Shown here: positions 17,513 through 27,179 of the stretch, one piece after another
How positions within the stretch are numbered: the stretch's first letter is position 1
Layout of the letters: each line of letters begins with the position of its first letter
NCBI RefSeq assembly: GCF_044502415.1
Contig: NZ_CP172402.1
Direction: 5' to 3' (one strand)
Source: Haloimpatiens lingqiaonensis
GTDB lineage: Bacteria; Bacillota; Clostridia; Clostridiales; Clostridiaceae
Length of the DNA stretch: 64,000 nt
Program-made: the position numbers and the translations under genes
The notes under the pieces: generated by a model
Database searches by the model: none
Told to the model about the DNA's origin: nothing
The model's input: the letters and a program-made list of their open reading frames with translations, nothing else

Positions 17513-18498
17513 ACTTCTTTGCCTCCACGTTCTACATGACCTATTTTATATGCTTTAAATCCAAAATTATTTATTTTATTTATAATTTTATGCTCATCCT
17601 CTTTATTTACACATAATACAAAACCTATTCCCATGTTAAATGTGTTGAACATTTCTTTTTCATCCACTCCAAGACTCATTAAATGCTTAAATATATCAGG
17701 TACATTGAAGCTATTTTTATCCACTACTGCTGTAAAATCATCTTTAAACATTCTAGGAATATTTTCATAGAAACCGCCACCAGTTATATGACTCATTCCT
17801 TTTATATTAAATTCCTTTAAAAGGCCTAAAATAGTTTTTACATATATATTAGTAGGAGTCAATAAAACTTCTCCTATTTTCTTACCTTGAAAATCTTCAT
17901 TTAAGTCCTTGATTGCCTTTCTAACTAAAGAATATCCATTACTGTGAACTCCTGAAGATTCTATTCCAATTAATATATCTCCCTCATTTATGCTGCTGCC
18001 ATCTATTATTTTATCTCTGTCCACTATTCCCACAGCAAAACCTGCTATATCATATTTTCCATCATCATAAAATCCAGGCATTTCAGCAGTTTCTCCGCCA
18101 ATTAAAGCACATTCTGATTGCAGACATCCCTCAGAAACCCCTTTAACAAGGCCAGCTGCCACCTCTGCTTCTAATCTTCCACAAGCTATATAGTCTAGGA
18201 AAAATAATGGTTTTGCTCCATGACACAATATGTCATTTACACTCATGGCTACACAGTCAATACCCACGGTGTCGTATTTGTTCATTTTAAAAGCTATGTC
18301 AAGCTTTGTACCTACTCCATCTGTGCCAGAAACTAAAACTGGATTTTTGTATTCTCCATTTAATTGAAACATTCCTGCAAAGCTTCCTATGCCATTTAAA
18401 ACATTTGAGTTTTGAGTTCTTTTAGTGTATTCCTTAATTAAGCTTACAGTCTTATATCCCTCTTTTATGTTTACTCCTGATGATTTATAATCTATCAT
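17500..18498 (-). CDS. purM: Phosphoribosylformylglycinamidine cyclo-ligase (AIR synthetase)
   Basis: 332 residues. Conserved SGTDGVGTKLDIA, the GGETAEMPGFY signature and the C-terminal GGGFYENIPR support ATP-dependent ring closure of FGAM to AIR. AGGAGGG lies just before the ATG at 18498. A 140-bp gap separates it from purF; no terminator is evident in it. Confidence 0.95.
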   Translation of the reverse strand: MIDYKSSGVNIKEGYKTVSLIKEYTKRTQNSNVLNGIGSFAGMFQLNGEYKNPVLVSGTDGVGTKLDIAFKMNKYDTVGIDCVAMSVNDILCHGAKPLFFLDYIACGRLEAEVAAGLVKGVSEGCLQSECALIGGETAEMPGFYDDGKYDIAGFAVGIVDRDKIIDGSSINEGDILIGIESSGVHSNGYSLVRKAIKDLNEDFQGKKIGEVLLTPTNIYVKTILGLLKEFNIKGMSHITGGGFYENIPRMFKDDFTAVVDKNSFNVPDIFKHLMSLGVDEKEMFNTFNMGIGFVLCVNKEDEHKIINKINNFGFKAYKIGHVERGGKEVCLK

Positions 18499-18639
18499 TT
18501 ATATTCCCTCCTATATTTCCACCTGTATTTATCCTTATTTTCTAATCCCCAATCCTTAATACAGCACATAACTCCACTATAACTATTTTAAAATCCAATT
18601 CCAACCTGCACTAAAAATTATGTGCTGTGAACTAAGGTT

Positions 18640-20046
18640 TTATCTAAAGTCTTCACTTGGTGTTGACACTGGATATTCTCCTGAAAAACACCCTAAGCAA
18701 TAGCCCTTATCTTTTCCTAAAGATTTTAAAAGTCCATTTATACTTAAATACTCTAAAGTGTCTGCACCTATTCTTTCCCTTACATCTTCTAAGCTACTAA
18801 AAGCTCCTATAAGCTCATTTCTGTAAGGGGTATCAATTCCAAAATAGCATGGAAACTTTACTGGAGGAGATGAAACTCTAAAGTGAACTTCCTTTGCTCC
18901 TGCTTTTCTAAGTATATTTACTAATCTCTTACTAGTAGTTCCCCTAACTATTGAATCATCTATTATAATAACTCTTTTTCCCTCTACATTCACCTTAAGT
19001 ACATTTAATTTAACGGAAACATCTCTTTCTCTCATTTCCTGAGTAGGCGATATAAATGTTCTTCCTATATATTTATTTTTAATTATTCCCATGGCATATG
19101 GTATGCCTGAAGCCTTGGAATATCCTATAGCTGCTGGCACTCCTGAATCCGGTACACCAATTACCACATCCGCCTCCACTGGACTTTCCTTATAAAGTAT
19201 TTCTCCAGCTTTAATTCTTGATTCATATACATTAACCCCGTCAATTACACTATCTGGTCTTGCAAAATAAATATATTCAAAAGAGCAAGTGGCACAGCCT
19301 GTCTTTTCTGCAAACTTTATGGTTCTTACGCCTTCTTCATCTATTATGACTATTTCCCCTGGTTCTACATCCCTTATAAATTCAGCTCCAATAGAATCTA
19401 ATGCACAGCTTTCAGAGCTCAATATATATTTTTCTCCCATCCTACCAAGGCAAAGAGGTCTTATACCATTTGGATCCCTAGCTCCAATAAGCTTGTTTTC
19501 TGCCATTAAAAGCATAGCATAGGATCCTTTCACAAACTTTAATGCATCCACTATAGATCTCTCTACGCCTTTTTTATAGCTTCTGGCAATAAGGTTTATT
19601 ATAACCTCTGTATCTACGGATGTTTGAAAAATACATCCTGTTTCTTCTAAAAGTTCTCTTACCACATCTGCATTTACAAGGTTTCCGTTATGAGCTATAG
19701 AAATAGAGCCCAATTTAAATGTACTTACAAGTGGCTGAGCATTTACTCTTCCTGCGCCTCCTGCTGTAGAATATCTCACATGTCCTATGGATATATTCCC
19801 TTTCAAATCTTGTAAATTTTCTTTACTAAAAACATCACTTACAAGACCAATATCTTTATGACATTTAATTTCTTCTCCATTTTTTACTGATATACCACAG
19901 CTCTCTTGACCTCTATGTTGAAGAGCATATAATCCATAATAAGTTAAATGGCTTATTTCCTCATCTATTTCATTTGAATATATACCAAATACACCGCACT
20001 CTTCTTTTAGTTTGTCTTCCTCTAAGTTAAAGCCTTCCATATGCAA
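18640..20046 (-). CDS. purF: Amidophosphoribosyltransferase
   Basis: About 468 residues. The class II glutaminase Cys follows a short propeptide (KEECGVFGIYS), and the protein has the PRPP-binding loop VIIIDDSIVRGTTS. Cysteines in CATCSFEY and near the C-terminus (KGYCLGCFSGEYP) fit the oxygen-sensitive 4Fe-4S form found in Bacillus. It commits PRPP to purine synthesis. The start is uncertain: GGAGGGG is 6 bases before a TTG (20046) and 12 before an in-frame ATG (20040). Confidence 0.95.
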   Translation of the reverse strand: MHMEGFNLEEDKLKEECGVFGIYSNEIDEEISHLTYYGLYALQHRGQESCGISVKNGEEIKCHKDIGLVSDVFSKENLQDLKGNISIGHVRYSTAGGAGRVNAQPLVSTFKLGSISIAHNGNLVNADVVRELLEETGCIFQTSVDTEVIINLIARSYKKGVERSIVDALKFVKGSYAMLLMAENKLIGARDPNGIRPLCLGRMGEKYILSSESCALDSIGAEFIRDVEPGEIVIIDEEGVRTIKFAEKTGCATCSFEYIYFARPDSVIDGVNVYESRIKAGEILYKESPVEADVVIGVPDSGVPAAIGYSKASGIPYAMGIIKNKYIGRTFISPTQEMRERDVSVKLNVLKVNVEGKRVIIIDDSIVRGTTSKRLVNILRKAGAKEVHFRVSSPPVKFPCYFGIDTPYRNELIGAFSSLEDVRERIGADTLEYLSINGLLKSLGKDKGYCLGCFSGEYPVSTPSEDFR

Positions 20047-20104
20047 GTTGTTCCCCTCCTTAATGGGTAACAGCTACTGGTTAATAATCACCAAGCACTG
20101 TTGC

Positions 20105-20821
20105 CTATTTTATTCTGCTCATTATTTCTTCATAAGCACCTTTTACATTGCCCAAATCTCTTCTAAATCTGTCTTTATCTAGCTTTTCATTAGTTTTAGC
20201 ATCCCAGAATCTGCAGGTATCTGGTGAAATTTCATCTGCTAATAATACCTCATCATGGAATCTTCCGAACTCTATTTTAAAATCTATTAGTTTTATTCCT
20301 CTTTCTATGAAAAATTCTTTTAACAAGTTGTTTATTTTTTCTGTAGCTTTATATATTTTATCTAATTCTTCAAAAGTAGTTAATCCTAATGCCACTGCAT
20401 GGTAGTCATTTATAAGTGGATCTCCTAGGTCATCATTTTTATAGCATATTTCATAAATTGTAGTTTTTAATTCTGTTCCCTCTTCAACACCTAATCTCTT
20501 TGCCATGCTTCCTGCTGCCACATTTCTAACTATTACTTCTAGAGGAACTATGCTTACTTTCTTACATAACTGATCTCTTTCATTTAACTTTTCAACTAAG
20601 TGAGTTTCAACTCCATTTTTCTCTAACATATTAAAAAGTGCACAACTTATACTGTTATTTAAAATTCCCTTATCTTCTATAGTTCCTTTTTTCTCCCCAT
20701 TAAAAGCTGTGGCATCATCCTTATAATGTACTATTACGTAATCATCATTTTCTGTTTTGTATACTTTTTTAGCCTTTCCTTCATACATAAGTTCCTTTTT
20801 TTCAAATTTTAAGTTTTCCAT
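20105..20821 (-). CDS. purC: SAICAR synthetase
   Basis: 238 residues, full length. Contains YEGKAKKVY, SVVPLEVIVRN-like SIVPLEVIVRNVAAGS and the ATP-grasp-like DFKIEFG. It couples CAIR with aspartate. Its ATG overlaps the purE stop (TAATG), so expression is coupled to purE. Confidence 0.95.
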   Translation of the reverse strand: MENLKFEKKELMYEGKAKKVYKTENDDYVIVHYKDDATAFNGEKKGTIEDKGILNNSISCALFNMLEKNGVETHLVEKLNERDQLCKKVSIVPLEVIVRNVAAGSMAKRLGVEEGTELKTTIYEICYKNDDLGDPLINDYHAVALGLTTFEELDKIYKATEKINNLLKEFFIERGIKLIDFKIEFGRFHDEVLLADEISPDTCRFWDAKTNEKLDKDRFRRDLGNVKGAYEEIMSRIK

Positions 20822-21300
20822 TAGAATTCTACCCCCTGCTCATTTTCTCTTATAAATTTTTCCTTCATGTCTTTTCTATATTTTAAAAGTTTTACTCTTA
20901 ATTCTGGGTATTTCAAAGATAATATTTCCACCGCAAGCATTCCTGCATTAAAGCTATTGTTCATACCTACAGTTGCTACTGGAATTGATTTTGGCATTTG
21001 TACTATAGATAAAAGTGCATCCATGCCACCTATTGCGGCATTTATAGGCACCCCTATTACTGGTAGGATTGTTTGAGAGGCAATAACCCCTGGAAGATGT
21101 GCTGCAAGACCTGCTCCTGCTATTATGCACTCAACTCCCTGTGCTTCTAATTCCTTTAAGGTTTCTGAAAGTTTTTCCGGCACTCTATGAGCTGACAATA
21201 TATATCCTTTATGTTCTATTCCAAATTCCTTTAGAATTTCAGAAGCTTTTTTCATAACTTCCATATCTGACTTACTTCCAAATATTATAGCTACTTTCAC
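20821..21300 (-). CDS. purE: N5-carboxyaminoimidazole ribonucleotide mutase
   Basis: 159 residues from a GTG at 21300, chosen because AGAGGAG precedes it at a good distance and the resulting KVAIIFGSKSDMEVM is the family's usual N-terminus. GSKSDM, SAHRVPE and GAGLAAHLPG are the active-site signatures. First gene of the pur operon, behind a guanine riboswitch. No purK is present in the window. Confidence 0.95.
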   Translation of the reverse strand: MKVAIIFGSKSDMEVMKKASEILKEFGIEHKGYILSAHRVPEKLSETLKELEAQGVECIIAGAGLAAHLPGVIASQTILPVIGVPINAAIGGMDALLSIVQMPKSIPVATVGMNNSFNAGMLAVEILSLKYPELRVKLLKYRKDMKEKFIRENEQGVEF

Positions 21301-21434
21301 TTTTATTCTCCTCTCTTTTTTTAATTGACTTCCATGCTTAGCATTAAGCAAAAATTTAATTAAGAAGCTTTTCTAAAAGTTCATTCTATAAATTATTTTC
21401 TAAATTTTATTAAGATTTGTTTTTACATATAAAA

Positions 21435-21581
21435 ATCCGTTATACAGCCATAAGTAAGCTCTATAACGGATGAAATATACTCTATTAAAAGATAGTTATC
21501 CCTATAAAACTTACCCATAGTCAGAAAATTTACGGTTTTCCGGTAGAAACACTTGATCCATATCATCAAGCATATATGAGT
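21435..21581 (-). promoter_or_regulatory. Guanine-class purine riboswitch with intrinsic terminator
   Basis: Minus-strand aptamer (21513-21581): P1 ACTCATA/TATGGGT, P2 CTTGAT/ATCAAG with loop GATATGG, J2/3 GTTTCTACC, P3 region with CCGTAAA, then GACTATGGG. The C in GACTAT is the base that selects guanine/hypoxanthine over adenine in this family. Downstream ATCCGTTATA/TATAACGGAT (21435-21471) followed by T5 is a terminator. GTAAGTTTTATAG (21502-21514) can pair with TTATAGAGCTTAC (21454-21466) as antiterminator, sharing two bases with P1. Ligand binding should therefore terminate pur transcription. Confidence 0.93.
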
Positions 21582-21617
21582 TAGTTAGTGTTAGTTTTAG
21601 TTTTTTATCATATTTAA

Positions 21618-21646
21618 ATAATAACACTATGTTTTATAAAAATCAA
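21618..21646 (-). promoter_or_regulatory. Promoter of the pur operon
   Basis: TTGATT (21641-21646) and TATTAT (21618-21623) on the minus strand, 17 bp apart, about 40 bp upstream of the riboswitch P1. Confidence 0.7.
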
Positions 21647-22247
21647 TACAATTTATGAAATTTATTTTTAATTATTCGTATTAATACTGTATGTTACTTC
21701 GATTTTATAGTTGTATCATTCGTGTTTTCTTAGTAAACAATTAAACTTTTGTACATAGCTTTCAAGTTATGTGCCATTTTTTAAAAAACTCCTTTAAGAG
21801 TTTTATCTTTCACACTTACTTCTTAGCTAATCCCATTACTTATCTGCAAATTTTATATTTTTATTTTATAACTGCGAAAGTTGAATACTTAATTCTCAAT
21901 TCTCAATTCTTAATATCCCTTAAATACAACGCCCTCCTTAAATCCACCTTATAATATATTTATTTTTGTTGTATAATTGAATATATTTATAAGTACAAAC
22001 TGGAATTAGAGACTGAAGCTTGACCATTAATGACTAAACAAAGTCTCCCTCTAAAAAATATTATGCTCTCTTTCCTAGTACCTAGCACCTAGTACCTAGT
22101 ACCTAAATACGCCTAGCACCTAGTACCTAGTAAATACGCCTAACCATAACTATTACTATAAATTAATGACTGGAAATTGGTGATTAGGGACTTAGAATTG
22201 GTGACTATTAATTAAAATAACTTTATTTACAGAGAGGATGTTAAAAA
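21647..22247. other. 600-bp intergenic region with repeats
   Basis: Holds a GCGAAAGTTGA motif (21872-21884), heptamers CTTAATT/CTCAATT (21888-21915), a CCTAGTA/CCTAGCA heptamer tract (22074-22132) and a less regular tract near 22170-22210. An open frame at 21769-21954 has no ribosome site and low complexity and is not called. Confidence 0.6.
22074..22132. repeat. CCTAGTA/CCTAGCA heptamer tract
   Basis: Four heptamers, then a spacer of CCTAAATACG, then three more heptamers; the spacer is followed by a partial second AATACG. The same four-unit order recurs at 27001-27028. Confidence 0.85.
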
Positions 22248-22559
22248 ATGTGGCCAATAATTATAATTGCTTTTATTTTTATATTAGTGTTTATAGTTTC
22301 TAGAAAAAATTATATTAATAGAACAAACTATCTTTCTGATAATTTTAATGCTTTTAATGAAACATTAAAAGAAAGATATGAAAAGCTAAACGATCAACAG
22401 AAAAAGCTCTTCATATCTTCCCTAGAAAAAGATTTATATTTATTTTTTGATAATGAAATCCTAAAGACTCCTTCTAAAATGCCCCAAAATACTTGGACTA
22501 TACAACAGAGAATGATGAAGCAGCAGGAGATAGCTTCAAGGCTTAAAAAATTTATTTAA
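22248..22559 (+). CDS. Small membrane-anchored protein of unknown function
   Basis: 103 residues: an N-terminal hydrophobic helix (PIIIIAFIFILVFIV) then a charged, probably helical cytoplasmic part. AGAGAGGATG precedes the ATG. The 3' end overlaps the convergent purL fragment by 8 bp. Unrecognised family. Confidence 0.6.
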   Translation: MWPIIIIAFIFILVFIVSRKNYINRTNYLSDNFNAFNETLKERYEKLNDQQKKLFISSLEKDLYLFFDNEILKTPSKMPQNTWTIQQRMMKQQEIASRLKKFI

Positions 22560-25500
22560 AGTATTCTACTCCAGCTTTAAATATCTTTTGATCCTTTTCT
22601 CCTAAAATATTCTTAATAACGCCATTGCCTCTTCTTTCGCTGTGGCCCATTTTACCAAGAATTCTTCCATCAGGACTTGTGATACCCTCTATGGCATAAG
22701 CTGAACCGTTAGGGTTAAATTCTATGTCATAAGTAGGGTTTCCATTAAAGTCTACGTATTGAGTAGCTATTTGACCATTTTCAAAAAGCTTCTTAGCCAA
22801 ATCTTCTTTAATAACAATTCTTCCTTCCCCATGGGAAACAGGTATGCTGTGAACATCTCCCACATTTACATTGCTAAACCATGGAGATAGATTAGATACT
22901 ACCTTAGTGCTTACTATTCTAGACATATGTCTTCCTATTTTATTGTAAGTAAGTGTTGGACATTCCTCATCTATGTGCTTTATTTCTCCAAAAGGCACCA
23001 AACCTAGCTTTATAAGCACTTGGAAGCCATTACAGATTCCAATCATAAGTCCATCTCTATTTTTTATAAGATTCATTACAGATTCCTTAACTAAAGGATT
23101 TCTAAATATATTAGCTATGAATTTTCCTGAACCATCTGGCTCATCTCCTGAGCTGAATCCTCCTGGAAGCATTATTATTTGGCTATTATCTATAGCTTTT
23201 GATAGTTCCTGTACAGATTCTTTAATATATGCAGGAGTTAAATTTCTAAATACAAAGGTTTCTACATTAGCTCCAGCCTTTTCAAATGCCCTTTGGCTGT
23301 CATATTCACAGTTAGTTCCTGGGAAAGCAGGTACAAGCACTGTAGGTTTTATATTTTTACCTAAATATATTGTTTTATCTAATGTGTTTTTACTTCCATC
23401 CTTGTACAATGTTTCTATTATCTTTCCACTTATATCCTCAGCTTTATTTGTTTTAGTTGGGAATACTTTTTCTAAAGTTTCTCCCCAAGCCTTTAATGCT
23501 TCTGCTAAATTTATATGAGTTTCTTTTATTTCTATTTTTTCTTCTTCTATAGTATTACCTAAAACTCTGTATCTTTCTGAATTTACTCCTTCTAAAAGGC
23601 TTTCATCCTTTAATTCCAATATTATAGAGCCATATTTAAATTTAAATAATTCTTCTTTTTCTACATTATCATTAAATTTAAATCCAATTTTATTTCCAAA
23701 GCACATCTTAGATATAGTTTCACTTATGCCGCCAAATTTTACAGAAGATGCAGCTAGTACACTACCCTTATTTATAAGGCTTGTAACTATATTATAATTT
23801 TCCTTTAATATTTCTAAGTTTGGCATGCCCTTATCATCTATAGGTAAATCTAAAATAATAACTTTACTTCCTGCCTTTTTAAATTCTGGAGAAACTATAT
23901 TATTAATTTTAGAAGTTCCCACAGCAAAAGCCACAAGTGTAGGTGGTACATTTAAATCCTTAAAGCTTCCTGACATACTGTCCTTACCACCTATAGCTGG
24001 TATATTTAATTTCTTTTGAATATATAAAGCTCCTAGTAAAGCTGAAAATGGCTTGCCCCATTTTTCCTTATCTTCTCCTAGTTTTTCAAAGTATTCTTGA
24101 AGAGTTAATCTTATTTTATTGTATTCTCGCTCCTGTTACAACTATTTTAGTTATAGCTTCTAGTTGTGCATAAATAGCTCCATGGAAAGGACTCCATTTA
24201 GCAATATATGGGTTGTATCCAAAGCTCATTATGCTGGCAGTTTCTGTTTCTCCCTTAAGCACAGGTATTTTTGCTACCATAGCTTCTATTGGTGTAGATT
24301 GATATTTACCACCTAAAGGCATAAGAACTGTGCCCGCACCTATAGTTGAGTCAAACTTCTCTGTAAGCCCCCTTTGACTACATACATTTAAATTTTGAAG
24401 GTTTTTAATCCATGCATCTTCTAAAGATAAATTCTTATATAAATCCCAGTTGAAATTATCTAAGAATTCGCTTTCTTCTGGCTCATTTACAACTATATCT
24501 GTGTATCTAGAAGCTCCGTTGGAGTTTAAGAAATCTCTATCTATATCCACTATGTTTTTTCCTCTCCAATTCATAGTCAATCTATTGTTAGAAGTTACCT
24601 TAGCTACTACAACAGCTTCTATATTTTCCTTATTTGCATATTGTATGAATTCATCCTGGTGTTCCTTTGAAATCACCACTGCCATTCTTTCTTGAGACTC
24701 TGATATAGAAAGCTCTGTTCCATCTAATCCTTCATATTTTTTAGGCACCTTGTCTAAATCTATATATAACCCATCTGCCAGTTCTCCTATAGCCACTGAA
24801 ACACCGCCAGCGCCAAAGTCATTACATCTTTTAATTAGCGATGCCACTTCTTCTTTTCTAAATAATCTTTGAATTTTTCTTTCTTCAACAGGATTTCCCT
24901 TTTGAACTTCTGCTCCACAAGTGTATATGGAATTTTCATCATGTTCTTTAGAGGATCCTGTGGCTCCTCCACATCCATCTCTTCCGGTCCTTCCACCTAA
25001 AAGTATTATTACGTCTCCCTCTTCAGGTTCTAATCTTTTTACATTCTTCTTAGGTGCTGCTGCTATTACTGCCCCTACTTCCATTCTCTTTGCCCTAAAA
25101 TCCTCATGGTAAACTTCTGTTACCTGACCTGTAGAAAGTCCTATTTGATTTCCATAAGAGCTATATCCATTAGCCGCCTCTGTGGTTATCTTTCTTTGAG
25201 GAAGTTTTGATGGCAGTGTACTGCTTATAGGCACTGTTGGGTCACCTGAACCTGTAACTCTCATAGCTTGGTATACATAAGCTCTTCCTGATAGTGGATC
25301 CCTAATAGCTCCTCCAAGACAAGTAGCTGCTCCCCCAAAAGGCTCAATTTCTGTAGGGTGATTGTGAGTTTCATTTTTAAACATTAAAAGCCATTTTTCA
25401 TCTTTTCCATCTACATCCACATCTATTTCTACGCTACAAGCATTTATCTCTTCTGAAACTTCAAGATCATCAAGCATTCCCTTTTTTCTAAGTTCCTTAG

Positions 25501-26344
25501 CTATTATACACGCCATATCCATTAAGCACATTTCTTTATTTTTTTCTTTATATAAAAGCTCTCTTGATTTTTTATATTCTTCAAAAGCTTCTTCCAATAC
25601 ATCTTTGTATTTTCCATCTTTAATTTCTACATTTTTTATAATAGTGTTAAAAGTAGTATGTCTACAATGATCTGACCAATAAGTATCTAATACCTTTATT
25701 TCTGTAAGTGTAGGATTTCTCTTTTCACTTGAAAAATATTTTTGACAGCAAAGCATGTCATCTAAATTCATAGCTAAACCTAATTTTTCTATTAAGCCTT
25801 CTAATTCCTTTTCATTCATGTCTATGAATGTTTCTATTTTTTCTATATCTTTAGGTTCAGTTACTTGCATTTCTAAAGATGAAGGTTTTTCTAATTTAGC
25901 TTCACAGGAATCCACAGGGTTTATACAGTAATTTTTTATTTTATCAAATTCCCCCTGGCTTATATTTCCTTCTATAACTATAATTTTAGCTGTTTTTACT
26001 ATAGGTCTTTCTCCCTCAGTAATAAGCTGAACACATTGCGCTGCAGAGTCTGCCCTTTGATCATACTGTCCATCTAAATATTGTATCCCAAAAACCTTAC
26101 TTCCCTCTGCCACTTCTATTTCTTCCTCATAAACATTATCTACTGGTGGTTCAGAGAATACAGTGTCTATAGATTTCTTAAGCTGTTCTTTATCTATGCC
26201 ACATACATCATATCTATTTAATATCCTTAAACCTTCTATTTCTTTTAAATTTAAGTCATTAATAATATTTGTTAATAATTTTTTAGCCTCATCATCAAAA
26301 CCTTTTTTCTTTTCAACATAGATTCTAAAAACTTCATTAATCAT
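22552..26344 (-). pseudogene. purL: Phosphoribosylformylglycinamidine synthase (single-chain PurL), frameshifted
   Basis: Two adjacent reading frames together make the ~1260-residue clostridial PurL. The first (26344 to 24116, 742 residues) carries the ATPase half, e.g. ETHNHPTEIEPFGGAATC, and stops after VTGARIQ. The rest continues in another frame to 22552; its first ATG is at 23976 (MSGSF...) and it ends in the glutaminase domain with GICNGFQ (nucleophile Cys) and PVSHGEGR. Near 24124 GCGAGAATACAAT reads as the expected TGARYNKIRLTLQEYF only if one A is removed. FGAM synthase activity needs both halves, so unless this is a sequencing indel the strain would not complete purine synthesis by this gene. 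AAAAGGGG precedes the ATG at 26344. Confidence 0.85.
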
Positions 26345-26550
26345 GCCTTCATCCCCTTTTCAAATTATGAAACTAACACAACTAACTGAAAAACTAACTA
26401 ACTTTATTAAATTAAAACAACTAACTGTCAACTAACGAATATTTTTATATTTCAAATCAAAATTATACGTTATATTTATAATTATAATACACTTTAAAGA
26501 ATTTTGAAAGTTTTTTATTCGGAAAAAAATTGTGATGTAGGCTGTATAGG

Positions 26551-26780
26551 AAAAATCTGCTTTTAAGTCCACAATAAATATATTTTTTAGACTGTTCGCA
26601 ATACGCTAAGAAATTCTAATGTTTTTAAATTTAAATACCCTAAAGCTTTCAAACTCACTCGTTCCTCGCTCAAGCAGTGAAAGCTTCTTAACGGGTCTTC
26701 AAATTTAAAAACAAAGAATTTCTAAAGCTAGCTCAATAGTCTAAAAAATATATTTATTGTTCCCTTAAAAGCAGATTTTT
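26551..26780. repeat. Long palindrome, ~90-nt arms
   Basis: AAAAATCTGCTTTTAAG at the left matches CTTAAAAGCAGATTTTT at the right. Inward the arms pair again through ATAAATATATTTTTTAGACT and AGAAATTCT, with some mismatches, to a centre holding AAGCTTTCA/TGAAAGCTT around a GC-richer ACTCGTTCCTCGCTCAAG. Same general layout as the palindrome at 3683-3931 (AT-rich arms, AAATTTAAAT and AGAAATTCT blocks, GC-richer centre). Confidence 0.75.
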
Positions 26781-27000
26781 CAGTTCATGCGCAAATCATC
26801 ACTGGGAGAGAGCAGCCTACTAAAGGATGATTTTCCTCCACTACGTTACGGAAAATCTTTAATTTATAAAAAGAGAACGCTCATAATATTTTTTAGGCGT
26901 AGCCGTTGGTTTAGTTACCAATCCCTAATCCCCATATGAAACTTCTTAAATTTATATATTTTATAGTTATTTCTCAAAACTCCTCAAGCGTTTTATCCTT

Positions 27001-27035
27001 CCTAGTACCTAGCACCTAGTACCTAGTACCTATAT
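27001..27035. repeat. CCTAGTA/CCTAGCA heptamer tract
   Basis: CCTAGTA, CCTAGCA, CCTAGTA, CCTAGTA, CCTATAT in register; the first four units repeat the order seen at 22074-22101. Confidence 0.85.
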
Positions 27036-27069
27036 AATGTCTATATAGTATCAAAATAAATTACCCCCC

Positions 27070-27110
27070 AAAAAAGATAACATAATTTCACATTGTGAAA
27101 TTATGTTATC
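27070..27110 (-). terminator. Rho-independent terminator of agcS
   Basis: A perfect 16-bp stem (GATAACATAATTTCAC with GTGAAATTATGTTATC, 3-base loop) followed on the minus strand by T6, about 70 bp past the agcS stop. Confidence 0.85.
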
Positions 27111-27179
27111 CTTCACTAGCCCTCTAGCCCACTGGCACCCTAGCCCACTAAAGCCATAAATTGCATCGCAATTTATGCT

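Larger units (their letters stand above)
26345..27179. other. 835-bp intergenic region between purL and agcS
   Basis: Contains TTAGTT-rich leader sequence upstream of purL with a possible TTGACA box, a long palindrome (26551-26780), a GATTTTCC/GGAAAATC hairpin (about 26829-26861), a CCTAGTA heptamer tract (27001-27035), the agcS terminator (27070-27110), period-8 CTAGCCCA units (27115-27155) and a CATAAATTGC/GCAATTTATG hairpin (27155-27177). No gene seen. Confidence 0.6.

Noticed and set aside
21769..21954. Short plus-strand frame between the riboswitch and the small membrane gene
   Set aside because: Overlaps heptamer repeats and has no ribosome site; most likely non-coding.
22973..23518. 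181-codon plus-strand open frame
   Set aside because: Antisense to the purL glutaminase half; no initiation signal.
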